Notes: a model not told the origin generated them from the letters alone. Counted from the first letter of the stretch, positions 35,145 to 47,386 are shown. The stretch: DNA of 64,000 bases from Macroventuria anomochaeta (GCF_010093625.1 NW_022985383.1:308851-372850), one strand, 5' to 3'. Program-made: numbers and translations.

Positions 35145-38028
35145 GTTGGAAAAACTCTGTGCAAGATCGAGAAAGTGTCGAGAGAGTCGAGAAAGTCCTC
35201 AAGAAAGGGACTGTCCAAAGAGTATCAAGAGAGCCGATAGGCGATCTGCACCGCTTCACAAACCTCAGAGTGAAGGACAAGACGAACTTTTAAGTTCAGG
35301 TGGTATGAGCATGGTTGCTGCATCCCGCACCATGATAAGGATTTGTTAGGCGGCGACGAGGCGTGTCCACTGATGGTCTCGCCGTTAGGGTGACCCAATC
35401 CGACCCATGTTCTGATGATCGGCCAGCACCAGTCCTGGCTAGCCAAGCGGGGCCACGCGAAGAGACATTCAGCCACGGTCCACCGTGCCCTGGCGCGGTT
35501 TCATGCGCGAAGTCTGCCGGCGAGAAAGCTCTCAGGGCTGGGGAACTGTGACAGTAGTGGAGCGGCTGACATGCCGCACTCGAGGTGTGCTGCAGTTCGC
35601 CAATCGCGTCGACCAATTGAGGTTGCTTTAATCAAAATGATCTCCAGAGGAACGCCATATCGCAGAAGAGGAAGCGGAGGCTGCCGATTTGCGATAGCTC
35701 CCACAGCCATCCTCACCAGGGAGTCGCCTCCTCTATCTCGCACTCCACGATGGCTATCATGGCTGCGGACTTGTCGCCGCGCATCCGACGGGAGCGACTG
35801 GATTGCAAATGGATTCTTGTCAGGATGATCGACTAGTCCGGTAAAGGTGCCGAATTGGGTAACCGACTAGAACGCAGCGTCAGGATGTGGGTTGCGCGCT
35901 ACTGAAATGGTGCAAAGGTGCTGTTGAAGGCTTCCTGGTCACACGGCTGCACTGTTGATGAGAGGAGAACAGAAGGACGCGGAGTTGTGCCAGAAAGCGA
36001 GATCGCACTGCCGCGTAGCTGCATCAGCCCCTCGCTCCATCTTGGCCAACACCTGCAAGGACGGCCAGGATGAGTAGCATTTGGAAGGCCGGGTTTACCT
36101 CCCGTGTTGCACAAGATGAATCGCCGACAAGCGAGTAGCTACAACTGGTGCATCTTTTGTATGGTAGACCCTTACCCCCGGGTTCTCACTAACACTATGG
36201 CCCGGTAGCCGCAGCGGAACAGCATCCAGTGCAGGGCCAACAGCGCCTATACATTGGCAACATTGCTTCCAGACGACTCGACTCTTGCCTCCCCTCACGC
36301 TACGGCCTCTATTTTGACACGTGTAGACGCATACACGAGACGCGTTTGCAAGGGAGATATTGCTCGCGACATTCTCCCCTAGGTCATGCACATGCTCACG
36401 CTACACCTACGGCGACATGCCTGCGAAACCTCGTCTTCCCGGCAATCTGGTATAGAGTCAGTGCATTCTCAGTCTATTGGAAAGGAGATAGACACCTGAA
36501 GCAAACCGCTGCTCCGCTCCTGGGCGCCTTGAGGGACCCCTAATTGCGACGCTGTTGCCAGCATGCCAATCCAGCGACATCCTCATGTTTCGACATCATT
36601 TGGATCTTCATGCACGTCTACACGACTCCACCAGTCATCCATGCGAAAGTCTGCTATTAGACGTTGCACAACGTATGCAGATCGGTTGCCGGCTAGCTAG
36701 GCAACGGGCCAGCAGTCGGTGTAGCACCTCGTTTGGACCTGTCAAGGACAATCTTTACATGAAGGATTAACAACGTGGCTTCAGACGCTGCTTGCCGTTG
36801 AACGACACGTTGTACCTTACCAGCAACCTAGTCAAGCCGAGCTGCAGATTCCCGTTCTCCACGAGGGCATCAGCGCATACTAAACCGTCCGTGCGAATTA
36901 CCACCGCAAATCTTGGACATTCGAGAAAGTTGTTTGCTCTCTGGAAAAGAGTTCTTCAATGACTAGATATTTCAACACGCCTTTGAGGCGCGGTTACACT
37001 ACTCTTTGCTTGTCGCCCCTCGCGTTGTTACACTCACATCGCTGTCCACGGATGCACTCCAATAATCCTTCAAGGAGAAAACGGAGGGCGCGTCGCTTGC
37101 AGTATCGTCTCCACCGATCACCAAATAGCTTCAACGCTTGCACGCCGTGCCACAAGGCAAACACAACGTCAACTTTTACTCTTCGTAACACAGCGATGAC
37201 ATAGCATCACAACAAGAGCACAAGATAAGGCGACAAATCACTGCGAGACTGATCAGTATCTTCCCGCAGCAACTGTAGCACGCTATGGAATACAGTTTCG
37301 TACCTGCATGTCTGATGCTGCACGTCAGTTTTCTTCGGTCCGAAGATTCAACGCAGCCTGATCAGCGCCGTTGTTTGTCGCACAAGGAACGCCAAAGCGT
37401 GGCTAAGCCGCGTGGAACCTGGATGCTGGGAAACGGTCAGCGGAGATTACCATCAACAGAGCACAGCAGGAGCAGCGATTCAGGAGATGCATGGCAAGCT
37501 ACTCCAGACTGTGCCGTGGGCCGGTCGACTTGATATGTGGGTGTAGGATCCTCAACTCGACTGCGAATGTCTGCTCGACAACAAGAAGCGACTTCTCGAA
37601 CCGAACGTGGTTTGCTACCTAGGTACCCAGGTAGGGCAATTTCGGTACTGCAACCAGGCGATTGCGTCCGCGAGAATGCCACAACAACGTGGAAGTTGCC
37701 ACGAATACCCAAAGACCCTAACAATGTGCGCCGAGCACCTGGTTTTCTAGTTGCATCTATGGGACTTTGTCACCTTATCATGTTGGTGTATTGGTATGGT
37801 TTCTCTATGGTGGATCCAAGCAAGCAACCCGCCACAATGCAGTTAGACGTGTCACTAGTGGATTGCTGGCCATGAGCCATTCGGGTTTAAACCCGGGCTC
37901 TGCTACGAGGTCACTGCGTGGGTTCTGTCTACAGCAGCCCTGGGCAGTGAGCAACACGTCAACCCTTGAAGCGTGTTGCATAACCCAGCAGTTCGGCAGA
38001 TGGAAGGTCGTCATCGAAGCTTCCCGAG
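35145..38028. other. Gene-poor stretch, no gene supported
   Basis: About 2.9 kb. It should begin with the permease promoter. The rest has only short frames on both strands. Two palindromes are visible: 37615-37634 (CTACCT/AGGTAG arms around GGTACC) and 37882-37895 (CGGGTTTAAACCCG). Neither could be tied to a gene. Confidence 0.45.
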
Positions 38029-38467
38029 ATGTCTATCGCATCGACGATCAGCCTCGAGGTCGAGTATCAGACAGGTAGGTCGGCTCCTCACAAGTGCACC
38101 ATCTGTGAGCTGCCCGGCTACAGCGAAATGGACTGTATCTTCGTTCTGAAGTCTATCGTAAGTATTCGTAGCAATGCCCACAGCGATCAAGCACACGAAG
38201 CATTGACATGGAGTCTTAGGAGGGCAACTGCTCCAAGCAATACACGCGCAAAAGCTCCTTTACTAGCATCAAGGTCGTGTCTGGCAAGTTGGTTGCTGGA
38301 GTGAATGGCAACGAGGCAGATTCGACGACGATCAAGGATTCTTGTCTGATTGATGCGAAGTTTTGCGATGTGTACAAGGGGTTACGAGTGGTGAGCCAAC
38401 GAAGGCGCTGAGTGGACCGGATGGAAAGACCTGTGCTACAAGTGGGATTAAGACGAGTGATTGTTAG
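38029..38467 (+). pseudogene. Broken gene for a small Cys-containing protein, possibly secreted
   Basis: A first exon from ATG 38029 reads through CTICELPGYSEMDCIFVLKS to a GTAAGT donor at 38160. A TTAG acceptor at 38217-38220 continues in frame (NCSKQYTRKSSFTSIKVVSG). At the GGGG run near 38378 the sensible frame slips by one base: reading on in the shifted frame gives SGPDGKTCATSGIKTSDC and a stop at 38467, while the unshifted frame stops at 38411. Even Cys spacing suggests a disulfide-bonded, perhaps secreted protein, but no signal peptide is seen at this ATG, so the 5' end may be lost or unrecognised. It may be a pseudogene, or the lost base may be an assembly error. The family is unknown. 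Confidence 0.35.
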
Positions 38468-38538
38468 GTGTGCGTGCTGATGGGTGAAAGGTATTGTTGT
38501 GAGAGCGCAGCTGAAGGGCAGAGGTGCTGCAGCACTGA

Positions 38539-38883
38539 GACTGCACTGTTCACTCTACGAGCTGCCAGGCTAGGCCTAAGTTCTATGGAGGCATCGTCTA
38601 CGATCAACCATGCGACGACGGGCACACCAGGGTAGACTTTGGTAGTACAGCGCAGGAGAGTGATAATAGCGTGACAAAGATCGGTACGGGTGTGGACGGT
38701 GGTTTGGATGGGCTTTTGTTGATTGCGGCCAGGGTTAACTTTGTCTTGTGGTAGCTGAGGTTGGTCAAGGAAGTCGCCAGTGTTCCAGATGTGGGATCTG
38801 TCGAGAAGTACAGGCACACTGACCTCGTCGAAGTTGACAATGCGCAGCGCCAGGAGCTGGCCACTGGAGGACGTGAAGGGTAA
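38539..38883 (+). pseudogene. Possible coding relic with one in-frame stop
   Basis: Just downstream of the previous relic, one frame reads protein-like sequence (QARPKFYGGIVYDQPCDDGH, then SVEKYRHTDLVEVDNAQRQE) with a single TAG in the middle and no ATG start. The opposite strand is also open over part of it. It may be a neighbour or a 3' part of the same decayed locus. Unrecognised. Confidence 0.2.
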
Positions 38884-39386
38884 GGGACAAGAGACGGTTG
38901 CTGAATTGCCAGGGAATTAGGAGCTCAGGGCTGCTTGAACGAGAGCTTCTATTTCTGATATGAAGCTCTCCATTACATCTCTAAAGTTGATCATGTTCGT
39001 CGTGTCGAAGTTTGTCAATGGGGACAGTTGGGAAGCATTGTTCTGATGTATTGTCTACGAGTCTGGGCTACTATGTATGTAAAGGAGATCGCTGTGAAGG
39101 AACTAAGCCTAATGTGTCTTGGCGGCAGATCCAAACCACCTCGTGGAGAGGTTCCCGGGCACTGACGAAGTTTGGTGTTTGAAGTCTGGCCGCGGGTGTG
39201 GCGTCGATCAAGCCCCAAACGGCGGATCACGATGACGTCGCCGTATCCAATGACCCTGCTTGTCGCGTGTAGCTCCCCTGCTTGCTTGCCAGCGCGAAGC
39301 AGCTTCATCTTTGTTATTTCTGTGCTGCTACCCGTGTTACCCGATTCTTACGGCTTCCCGGCATTGCATTGCTTCCTATCACAGCG
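38884..39386. other. Upstream region of the calcium uniporter gene
   Basis: About 500 bp that should hold the uniporter promoter and leader. No gene is seen. Confidence 0.45.
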
Positions 39387-41101
39387 ATGAAGCACCGCTT
39401 ATCAGCCCTAGCACTTTCGCGCATCTCGACTGCTTCACGCACATTCCACACACCTCTCCAATCGCGCATACTTGCGAGACCGTCACTGCAGAATGTAACA
39501 GCGGCACAGGCAGCGGCACAGCCATTGCAGCTGAGGAACTTCGCGATCACGGCTCGCTTGAACGTCAAGCTCCCCAGCAAGGATGGCGGAAGCTACGACA
39601 ACTCAAATGCGCGACCAGCGTCAAAGCTAAACCACAACATCACGCAAGAAGAGAAGGATGACTTTGCGAGGAAGCTGCAGGAGGATAAGGGCAAACAGAT
39701 ACGGACACCATGGCACAGGGAAGGCAGCGACCAGCCACCTGTGGCCCGACAGCGCAGCGCTGGAGCCATGACAAAGGGTACACACTGTGCAGGTCTCTTC
39801 CAACCCCACAGCTAACATACTGTAGGCAAGCTGCTCACTACGCCCTCTCGAATGCTCAAGATCATTCTCCCTCTCACAACCAGAGACACAAACTCGGACC
39901 GCAAAGACATTGAACCACTCGCGCTGCTCGTGCACCCGCAACAGCCCATTTCCTACCTAGAGCGCCTGATCCAGGCTGAGCTGCCCACAATCAAAGACAA
40001 GGATGGCAAAGAGCGCATTCCTGCCGTATACTTTCGCGCCGAAGACAGCATGCAGGGTTCTCTGCAGGCCTCCGAGGCCAGCGAGGCCATCGTAAGCGAG
40101 GACAGCGAGCCCACACGTAGCGAGGAGGACCTTGAGCAGGTAGACGAGCACCGCATAGACGGTAAGACTGTCAAGACAGGCAAGATCAGGTCCCAAAGCA
40201 ACGAAGAGACTGGTGCGATAACGAACCGCAAGACACCTGACGAAGCCGTCGAATTGCGCGGCGGCCATGGCAAGGGTGGTGTCGAGTCGTATTCAGGCCT
40301 TGGCCAGGATGCTCCCAGCGACTACGTTTCGAGCCGCAAGTTCGTGCGCTGGTCCAGCAGCACCGAGATTGGCGACTTCATCCGTGACGCAGCGCGTGGC
40401 CAGGAATTCGCTATCGAAATTGAGGGGGCACCGGAGGAGATCCGTGTTGGGGTTCCCTCGTTCAACGACCGAACATACTATCTGCGCATGCGTCTGAGGA
40501 AGGCTGCCAGGCAAATCAGCGAGATGGCAGAAGTCAAGGAGAAGTGCGACAAGCTCGCGCACAAGGCAGCCCAACAAGTTGCTACCGCTGGTTTTGCTGG
40601 TATTGTAGGATGGTGGGGAGTAGTTTACTACCTCACCTTCCAGACAGAGCTCGGCTGGGATGTCATGGAGCCCGTCACCGTACGTACCCATGTCCATCTC
40701 CTCACTATCTTCGCCTCCTAACATCTACATAGTACCTCGTAGGTCTCTCGACCCTAATCGGTGGTTATGTCTGGTTCCTATACCACAACCGCGAAGTTTC
40801 GTACCGCTCAGCCTTGAATTTCACCATCTCGCGCCGCCAATCGAAGCTCTACAGCCAGCACAACTTCGACTTGCGAAAATGGGAGGTGCTTATCGAAGAC
40901 GGCAATGCGCTAAGAAAGGAGATCAAGGCGATTGCGAATGAGTACGATGTTGAGTGGGACGAAATGAAAGAGGAGAAGGATGAGAAGGTCGCTGAGGCGC
41001 TGAGGAAAGATCGCAAGAGGAAGGAGGGCAAGAAGGATAAGGATGATGATGAGCCGAAGGCGGGGAAGACGGAGGTCGAGGATGGAAGGAAGACGGGGTA
41101 A
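39387..41101 (+). CDS. Mitochondrial calcium uniporter (MCU)
   Basis: Pore-forming subunit of the calcium channel of the inner mitochondrial membrane. Exons 39387-39777, 39826-40679 and 40733-41101 give 537 residues; introns are 48 and 53 nt. The N-terminus is a typical presequence (MKHRLSALALSRISTASRTF). The middle has an acidic and Lys-rich matrix domain and a coiled coil (MAEVKEKCDKLAHKAAQQVA). TM1 is GFAGIVGWWGVVYYLTFQT. The selectivity-filter motif WDVMEP is complete only after splicing intron 2 (VMEPV|TYLVG). TM2 is YLVGLSTLIGGYVWFLYHNR. The C-terminus is a second coiled coil and a long Lys/Glu-rich tail. The two filter acids (Asp, Glu of WDVMEP) are present, so the channel should conduct. 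Filamentous fungi have MCU while S. cerevisiae lost it. I see no partner gene (MICU, EMRE) nearby. Confidence 0.95.
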
Positions 41102-41955
41102 GGGCTTGTAATGAGCTGGTACTTCACAGACCTTGAGCATATGTACTGCATACGTTAGCGCGGCGTTGAGGATAGACACCATTTAGCATTTCATTCGTCT
41201 AAATCAAATTTTCGCGGCCACCAATCCTCTCCTCATTCTTCCATTCTGTGAGTACTGGCATCCCCATTCTCAAAGAAGGTGACCAAGAACGCCTGGCCTC
41301 CAAACTTAAAAAAACATTCCATGTCCTGTCTCGTCGACCGTGCAAAATACAAGTCCTCGAAACTTGGCCCTTATTTCTCTTCCCCCCACCATTACAGCTC
41401 TCGTTATCTTTCAACATTGCTTAGAGGCCTTATCCCCAGATAATGGTTCAGACTGGTTTCCCATCAAGTACATGATTGTCCTCTGTGTGGTTTCCAAAAG
41501 AATATGAACAACATGATATGTCCTGTCGTCCTGTAGGACCATCTGGAATATATACTTACTCAAGAGCTCTGAAATCTCATCATGCTTCCTATCAGTCATT
41601 AACAGAATGGAGTTATAAGGCTGGTGCATGACCTCCAAGACCAAGTGCGAGCTCATGAATGTCTGTCCTTCTGGTCTTCAGATCAACTTAGTTGATTCAT
41701 ACGCGGCCATTATCGGTTCTACCGCTTGCGAGTCAATCAGTAGCGTGCAACGGAGGATAACGCTCGTCGAGTCACAGCACATGTATTCGTTGCGTACGGA
41801 ATTAAGCAAAGCAACCGGACATGGTATGTCTCCAATCGATTTTGGTACATGACAAGTCTGAACAGAGATCTTCTTTCATGGTGGGAGAAGAGCATATATG
41901 TAATCCGAGTCTGAGTTGGATGGCTGAGTTTATATACCTGACAGAAGCGGTACAA

Positions 41956-42345
41956 TGACTTTCACAAGTTGCTGACACCCCTCTGTCTGGAAACCATGAT
42001 GTCATCTACCCATGAAGTTGTTCTTCGGGCCAAAAAGCTATAGTTGTGACGGTTTATGGAGTAAAGAGGTCATGTCTGCCACGTGTGCTGGTGCAGTGCT
42101 CTTGCCTGTTCCAATAGCACTTTCTGTCTGAACGACAGATACGTCATGTAAACAGACCCTGATGGCCCGGTGAGAGAGACAGAACACTGAACAACAACAC
42201 AACAGAATATACTGATTTTACTGCTTCGCGCGGTTACCCCTGACTTACTGCCCTGCGCGGTTACACCTTCACTTATTGCATTTACTGCAACAATATTCCA
42301 TCATCGTTACATTTATCAAGGGGGGTCAGCAACTTGTGAAAGTCA
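41956..42345. repeat. Inverted repeat bracketing repeat copy 2
   Basis: Arms at 41956-41982 and 42319-42345 are reverse complements over 27 bases with one mismatch (21 identical in a row, TGACTTTCACAAGTTGCTGA plus C). Between them lies the 248-bp solo-LTR-like element. Copy 1 of that element has no such arms, so the inverted repeat is older than, or independent of, the insertion. Confidence 0.8.
42045..42292 (+). repeat. Dispersed repeat, copy 2 (solo-LTR-like)
   Basis: 248 bp matching 28664-28920 from TGTGACGGTTTATGGAGTAA to CTGCAACA in the same orientation. The best-kept block is the middle one (CGACAGATACGTCATGTAAA and GACCCTGATGGCCCGGTGAG). Differences are scattered substitutions and small indels. 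No clear target-site duplication. Confidence 0.8.
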
Positions 42346-44664
42346 CCGATATTCTTCTGGTGAACAGCGAGAGGGGTTGGCAGAGATAACTTGAAATCAT
42401 GTAGATGAAGTGACAGAATGCAACATGGCTGATAAAGTACGAAGCGAGTGACATCGTGAAACAAGAGAAAGCACCATGACAGCGACGCCTAAACGTCCTG
42501 GACGTGACGTGCATGTGCACTCGTTCTTCACTCTCTTGGCCCCCCAATATGTAACTGCCTAACTCTTCTGTGGATATTATGCAACTGCATTGTTAGTCTT
42601 TCTTGTCTCAAGAGTAAAGAAGAGAGCAAGTGAGACTAGAGCGATTTGCTGACACAATGATGCCGACGAACCCGTCGGACTCCGACACAGTATGGATCCA
42701 AATTGCAGTTTTGGACTATTGGTTCAAGAGCCAGTGTACACGGTTCTCAACTTTCAACCCCTTGCAAAGAAAGAAGCACAAATTGAAGTAGAATGCCTTT
42801 ACGATGGGCAAATCCCATCGCACAAGAGAACACGATCTGTGATGCTTGCTAGCTTCATGACTGAGTCTTGACGTAGCATCGGAATCTTGGAAGGGTCTCA
42901 GGGTGACTATAAGAAATATTTCAAGCAGCCAGATCATGGAGCTTTCCGAAGACCATTCCTTGAATGTAGCGTCCTCGCCTGCGAATTTTGCAAGTTATGC
43001 AGTGTGTGTGTGTGGAGAAGAACGCGGTAATGAGATGACCTGGAGGAATTTGTACTTCAGAAGGCTCGCGACTTCCGTTATATCACGAGTTTGCGTTGCT
43101 TGTGAAGAAATGCGCCAGCTTAGACGCTCATGGAGCACAAGTCTTTCGACTTTAATTTTGGGACAGGCGCAGTATTGTAGTAGGCTTCAATATTGAGAAT
43201 CTTAATCTGGGTTTGTACTCTGTTTTCAGTCGCATGGCTCTGAAATATTATCTTCTTGAACACAGAAAACTTGAAGATGTTTAGATGTGTAACGCAAAAA
43301 GAAGTGATAACATTTTTGCGCTCGGCTAGACTTCTAAGGAAATCAGGGAAGCCAAACATAGGATTGTCAGTTCCACACTTTCGATCTCCGCCAATGGCAC
43401 ACAAGTAGATACTTCCGATCTTCGAAAAGCCCAGAGTTAAACATGCCGCTTGTACCTAGACAATTCAGAACCACTATCTCATCGAACTTCACTTCTTTGC
43501 TTTCGACGTTTGACCCATCGGTTCTGGATGCAGCTCCTTTGAAAGTTGGAAGTTGGTGACCTTACGAGAAGAAGTGGCCATTCCGGCTTTGCATGGTACA
43601 ATGGAGCAAAGGTATCTCATTCTTGATTTCTCAATTCTGCCACAGCAAAAGCATAATTGTTTTGGAGGTGATCTTTGGACTGAGAACATGTTATGTGATT
43701 GAAAGTCCTCCTGTTTCCAAGGCATGATAATGACTGAGCTCTTGAGTCTAGAGGGCATAGGAGGCGTGTAGTGAGACGTAATCCAAAAGGTTCAATAAGT
43801 GTATATAGACTTGGAAGATGCCTACAAGTGGTGCTGCAGAACTTCAAACATGGATTGAAGAGCTATCCTTTCCGTACTTCAGACATACGTCAAGAGAAAC
43901 ACGTTTTCAGTGATCGAGGTGGCTCGCACAAGCCAAGACATAACGTTGAATGGATGGACTTTCAGCGAGCACAGTCACATACGCGCGACACCAGAAGTCT
44001 TTGGTACTCGCTAGCGATATGGGGGCGGGAACTGTAATTTTTCGAAAGAAGCCAAGTTTACGGTGTGCAAAGCAAAAACAGCATAAGTGCGCCGCAAGGC
44101 CACTTTTCATGCCCAAACTGGCAACACAGCACAGGCAAACATGGAACATTTATCCCTTCCTTCCGACTTTTGGCACTGCTACATTAGAGGAACTTGTACC
44201 ACATAGACACGGCTGTGACCGAGTTCGAACGCTCACTCCATGAGACTTGTTGATCACTTTTAGGGGTCATGAAATCAATCAAAGCTTCTTTCGGCGAGAA
44301 AGGCAGAAGGTGTTGTGAGGAGAAAGAGGTATAACATAAAATGACTCTTTTATACGTGTGTAAGAAGGCACGTGTTCCATGTACAGTGTGATTGAATGTT
44401 GATATCTAAAGCAAGACGGCAGCTCATCAAGTCACCTTCCAAAGACGCCTGGAGGCTGTCAGCCTATAGAGACGTGCCAAAGAACTTCAGATGAATGAGC
44501 TGGTTGGAGTCAGTGGTCGTGGGCAGTTTTCTCGGGGTTCTGAGATGATGTCCTGTTGGATGCGGCATTCTGCATGTCTGACGGAAACTGGGCGCCTGTA
44601 TACGCTGCATCGCCACTTTCACTCTTCAATCATATCTCTCATCTCCAACTGTTCAATCTTACTC

Positions 44665-47386
44665 TTACAGCCTTGGAACTGCCTCCTGCAACCTCCTCAA
44701 CCTCTCCTCATACACCGGCAACGCCTCCTTCAACCTCCTCCTCGCCTCCCTCTGCCCAACACTCATCTGCTGATCATTATCCAACAATTCCTCCATGACC
44801 CTCACGAAATTCAACAGCTCCGCCTTGACCTCATTCAAAAACCAATGCACAACCGGCCTCAGCCTACCCTCCAAGTCTGCCACCACTGCGTCCTCAAAGC
44901 GGTCTACAATCGTGCCGCCATTCCACCCGACGGTCACAAGGTAGCGGTTGAGTGCTGTAACCTGGCGTGAGTACTTGCCAGCTCCAGTCTTTCTCGACAC
45001 CTTCTGGTAGATAGGTACCATGAGCGAAGCGATCAGGCAGCCAACATCCTCTTCGGTAGTGGCAAACCGGTGAGTGGCACGCACGACGCGGTGGAGTTGA
45101 AACTCAAAAGACCCAGACTTAGTGAATATGGCGTGTTCGAGTTTCCTCCACTCGCGATGGAAGCTGTCTTTGAATGGGGTCTGGTCGGCGGAGTTATCGA
45201 GCGTGGCGAAGAAATTGTTCATGCAGTCATCGATTCTGCTAGACATTTGCTTCCATCCGGAAGCGAATCGCCCGGACGTGTTCTTCACGAAGGCTTCAAT
45301 GGCCGACTCCATGCATTCCTGCAATGTCTGATTCCAGTTAATACGCAAGCCTTGCAACGCTCGTGCCCGGCTATTGGCGATGAAGCCGTTATCCCTCAGA
45401 GCTTTACTAAATGACGCCACGAGCACTGGACCGTTGACAGTCTGCTGCCACCCAGCAATGACACCCTTCATGAGCTCTAACTGCTGCTCCGCGTCCGGCT
45501 GGAAGGGCCAGATTTGTAGGGACGGTAGCAACTGCGTATTGGCAAGCTGTCCGAGATCGGCATGTAACATGGGGATCTGCTCCCTGGCGAGCTGCTCGCA
45601 GAACGCTGAGTAGCCATGATCGTCTTCGAACTTTTCCAGCACACGAGTTCCACTGTCAGCAATCTCAGCCATGACTAGGTGAATGTGATTCCAGAGATGC
45701 TCGTAGTTGCGGGTACTGGTCAGACTGAACAGGTACCGCTTCAAGTCTGGGATGCGAGTGTCGCTCACACTCATGACTGGTGAGCGTAGGCGGGACGGGT
45801 CTAGCCATTCCAGATACTGTGCGGCGGAAATGGCAAAGACGGCAATGTTGTTGGGAGAATCAGGATCTAGGGCTGCGTACTTGGTGACGATGTTCTCACG
45901 AAGGTTTTCCGCTCGTTCACGAATCATAGCGTTTAGTGCCAGCTCTTGCAGATACGTCAGATAAGCCCGCTTGACGCTGTAATCTTGTATGCTTTCAGCT
46001 TCAGCCTTAAAAGCTCTGATTGTGGTGTATGGAGCATTTGTAGAGTCGCGTATTCGATCGTTGGCGTCCTGGACGCTGCTCATGAAAATGGTCTTCAATC
46101 AGAAAGTCAGCACGTGTATAAAAGCCCTGAACAGGTGATGCTCCTACGTCAACTTTGTTGTATACTAGAACTGTGTTGTTGAAGCCATGTGCCCGGATCG
46201 ACTGCCTGATTAGTGCGTCAAGGTCTGCGTCCTCCAGGCCGCGCTCCGGCCGATCGCAGATGATCAGTTCGACGTCAACGTCTCTACGAATGGCGTTGGC
46301 TCTTGCAATGCGATCCTGATTGATATCGCGGAGACCTTAGACAGTCAGTGTCATGCTCGGTTCCCATGTAAGATCGGGCTTACCCGGCAGATCGATAAAA
46401 GTCAAGCCTGCTTTCAGGAGAGCGGCACCTGTCTTGATCACGAGGAAATCAACAAACGGTGCTAGGTTGTCGGCTACTCTTCGGATTTGATCGATGTTGT
46501 CGTCCTCAACCTGTAGATAGGAAAGCGTGTGGTTCTGGGTGGCGCCTGAGGACAATATGCGCTGTTCGATGGCGTCGACACAAGCATGAAAAAAGTTGCC
46601 ATTACTGATCATGTCTGCTGTAAGTAAAGACTGCAAATGTGTGGCGGAGTCAACAGTGCCTTCTGTGTTGAAAGCGACATCAAAGAACTCCTTCGCGGTT
46701 GATGCGTAACGGCGGCTGTCATCATCTGCCGGGTCGCGGTCTGGGCCGAAGTGGTACTCATGGTACCTCCTGATATGGCCTTCGGTCATGGTGGATATTG
46801 TAGCTGCGTTGAAGAATTCGATATCTACATCACTTCTAGTCGTATCGGTAAGCGCCTCAGGTTGGAGTGCAATTTTGGTAGGATAGAGTGTGCACGAGCG
46901 TCCTTCCGCGGAACTCTTGGTTATGTTGGGGCGGTTGAACAGCGCCTTGTATAAGAAGCTCTTTCCAGCGCCTGCTGGGCCGACCGTGGTGACAGTCAAG
47001 GGCTTGGGAACGCCAATAGCTCGTCCTTGCTGTATGACCTCCCGCTGGTTCGCCATCTCTGTGTCGTCATCTTCGAAGCCTTGCAGGTCGATCCAGAGAT
47101 CTCGTAACGCCGTGTCAATCTCGGTATGGAGTGTCGGTACATCGAGGCGAAAGTACGGGTGATTGAGCAGTGGCTCTTGCGTAGGGTCATGAACCTTTTC
47201 AGCTCCAGTGACTGCTGTGTCGCCATGAAAACGATCTGCCTCGAATGCTTGTGGAGGCAGCACCGCACCAACAACCTCTTCCCTGCGTAGTGTCAGGCGG
47301 TTCTCATGCCACATGGGCGATGCCGCGTACCTTGGTATTGGCGACTCTTCGGGCACAAACAAGCTGTCTGGTTGATGGTAGCTCAT
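44665..47386 (-). CDS. Large dynamin-like/SLIP-GC-like P-loop GTPase
   Basis: Three exons (46384-47386, 46148-46335, 44665-46092) join to 872 residues; introns are 48 and 55 nt. The GTPase domain has G1 at about residue 140 (VGPAGAGKSFLYKALF), G3 DLPG (completed by splicing to DLPGLRDINQDR) and G4 NKVD at the end of exon 2. A C-terminal helical region follows (about 400-872), as in dynamin-fold GTPases. The order and the GLRD after DLPG resemble fungal proteins annotated as nuclear GTPase SLIP-GC. Function in fungi is unknown; a membrane- or DNA-related mechanoGTPase role would be inference. The frame is open for 37 codons upstream of the chosen ATG (47386) but has no other ATG there. The acceptor of intron 2 is GAAG, which is weaker than usual. 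Confidence 0.85.

Larger units (their letters stand above)
41102..44664. other. Gene-poor stretch with repeat copy 2
   Basis: About 3.6 kb, visibly richer in A and T than the flanking genes. It holds the second dispersed repeat (42045-42292) within a pair of inverted repeats. Many short frames occur on both strands, none convincing. I could not recognise a transposase, but old, mutated repeat DNA is likely. Confidence 0.5.

Noticed and set aside
36978..37035. Possible third, degenerate copy of the dispersed repeat (GCGCGGTTACAC and a second GTTACAC box)
   Set aside because: Only the short boxes match; the rest cannot be aligned by eye.
37882..37910. tRNA-like 3' half (CGGGTTTAAACCCGGGCTCTGC)
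   Set aside because: The palindrome resembles a T arm, but no matching acceptor strand, D arm or anticodon stem lies upstream.
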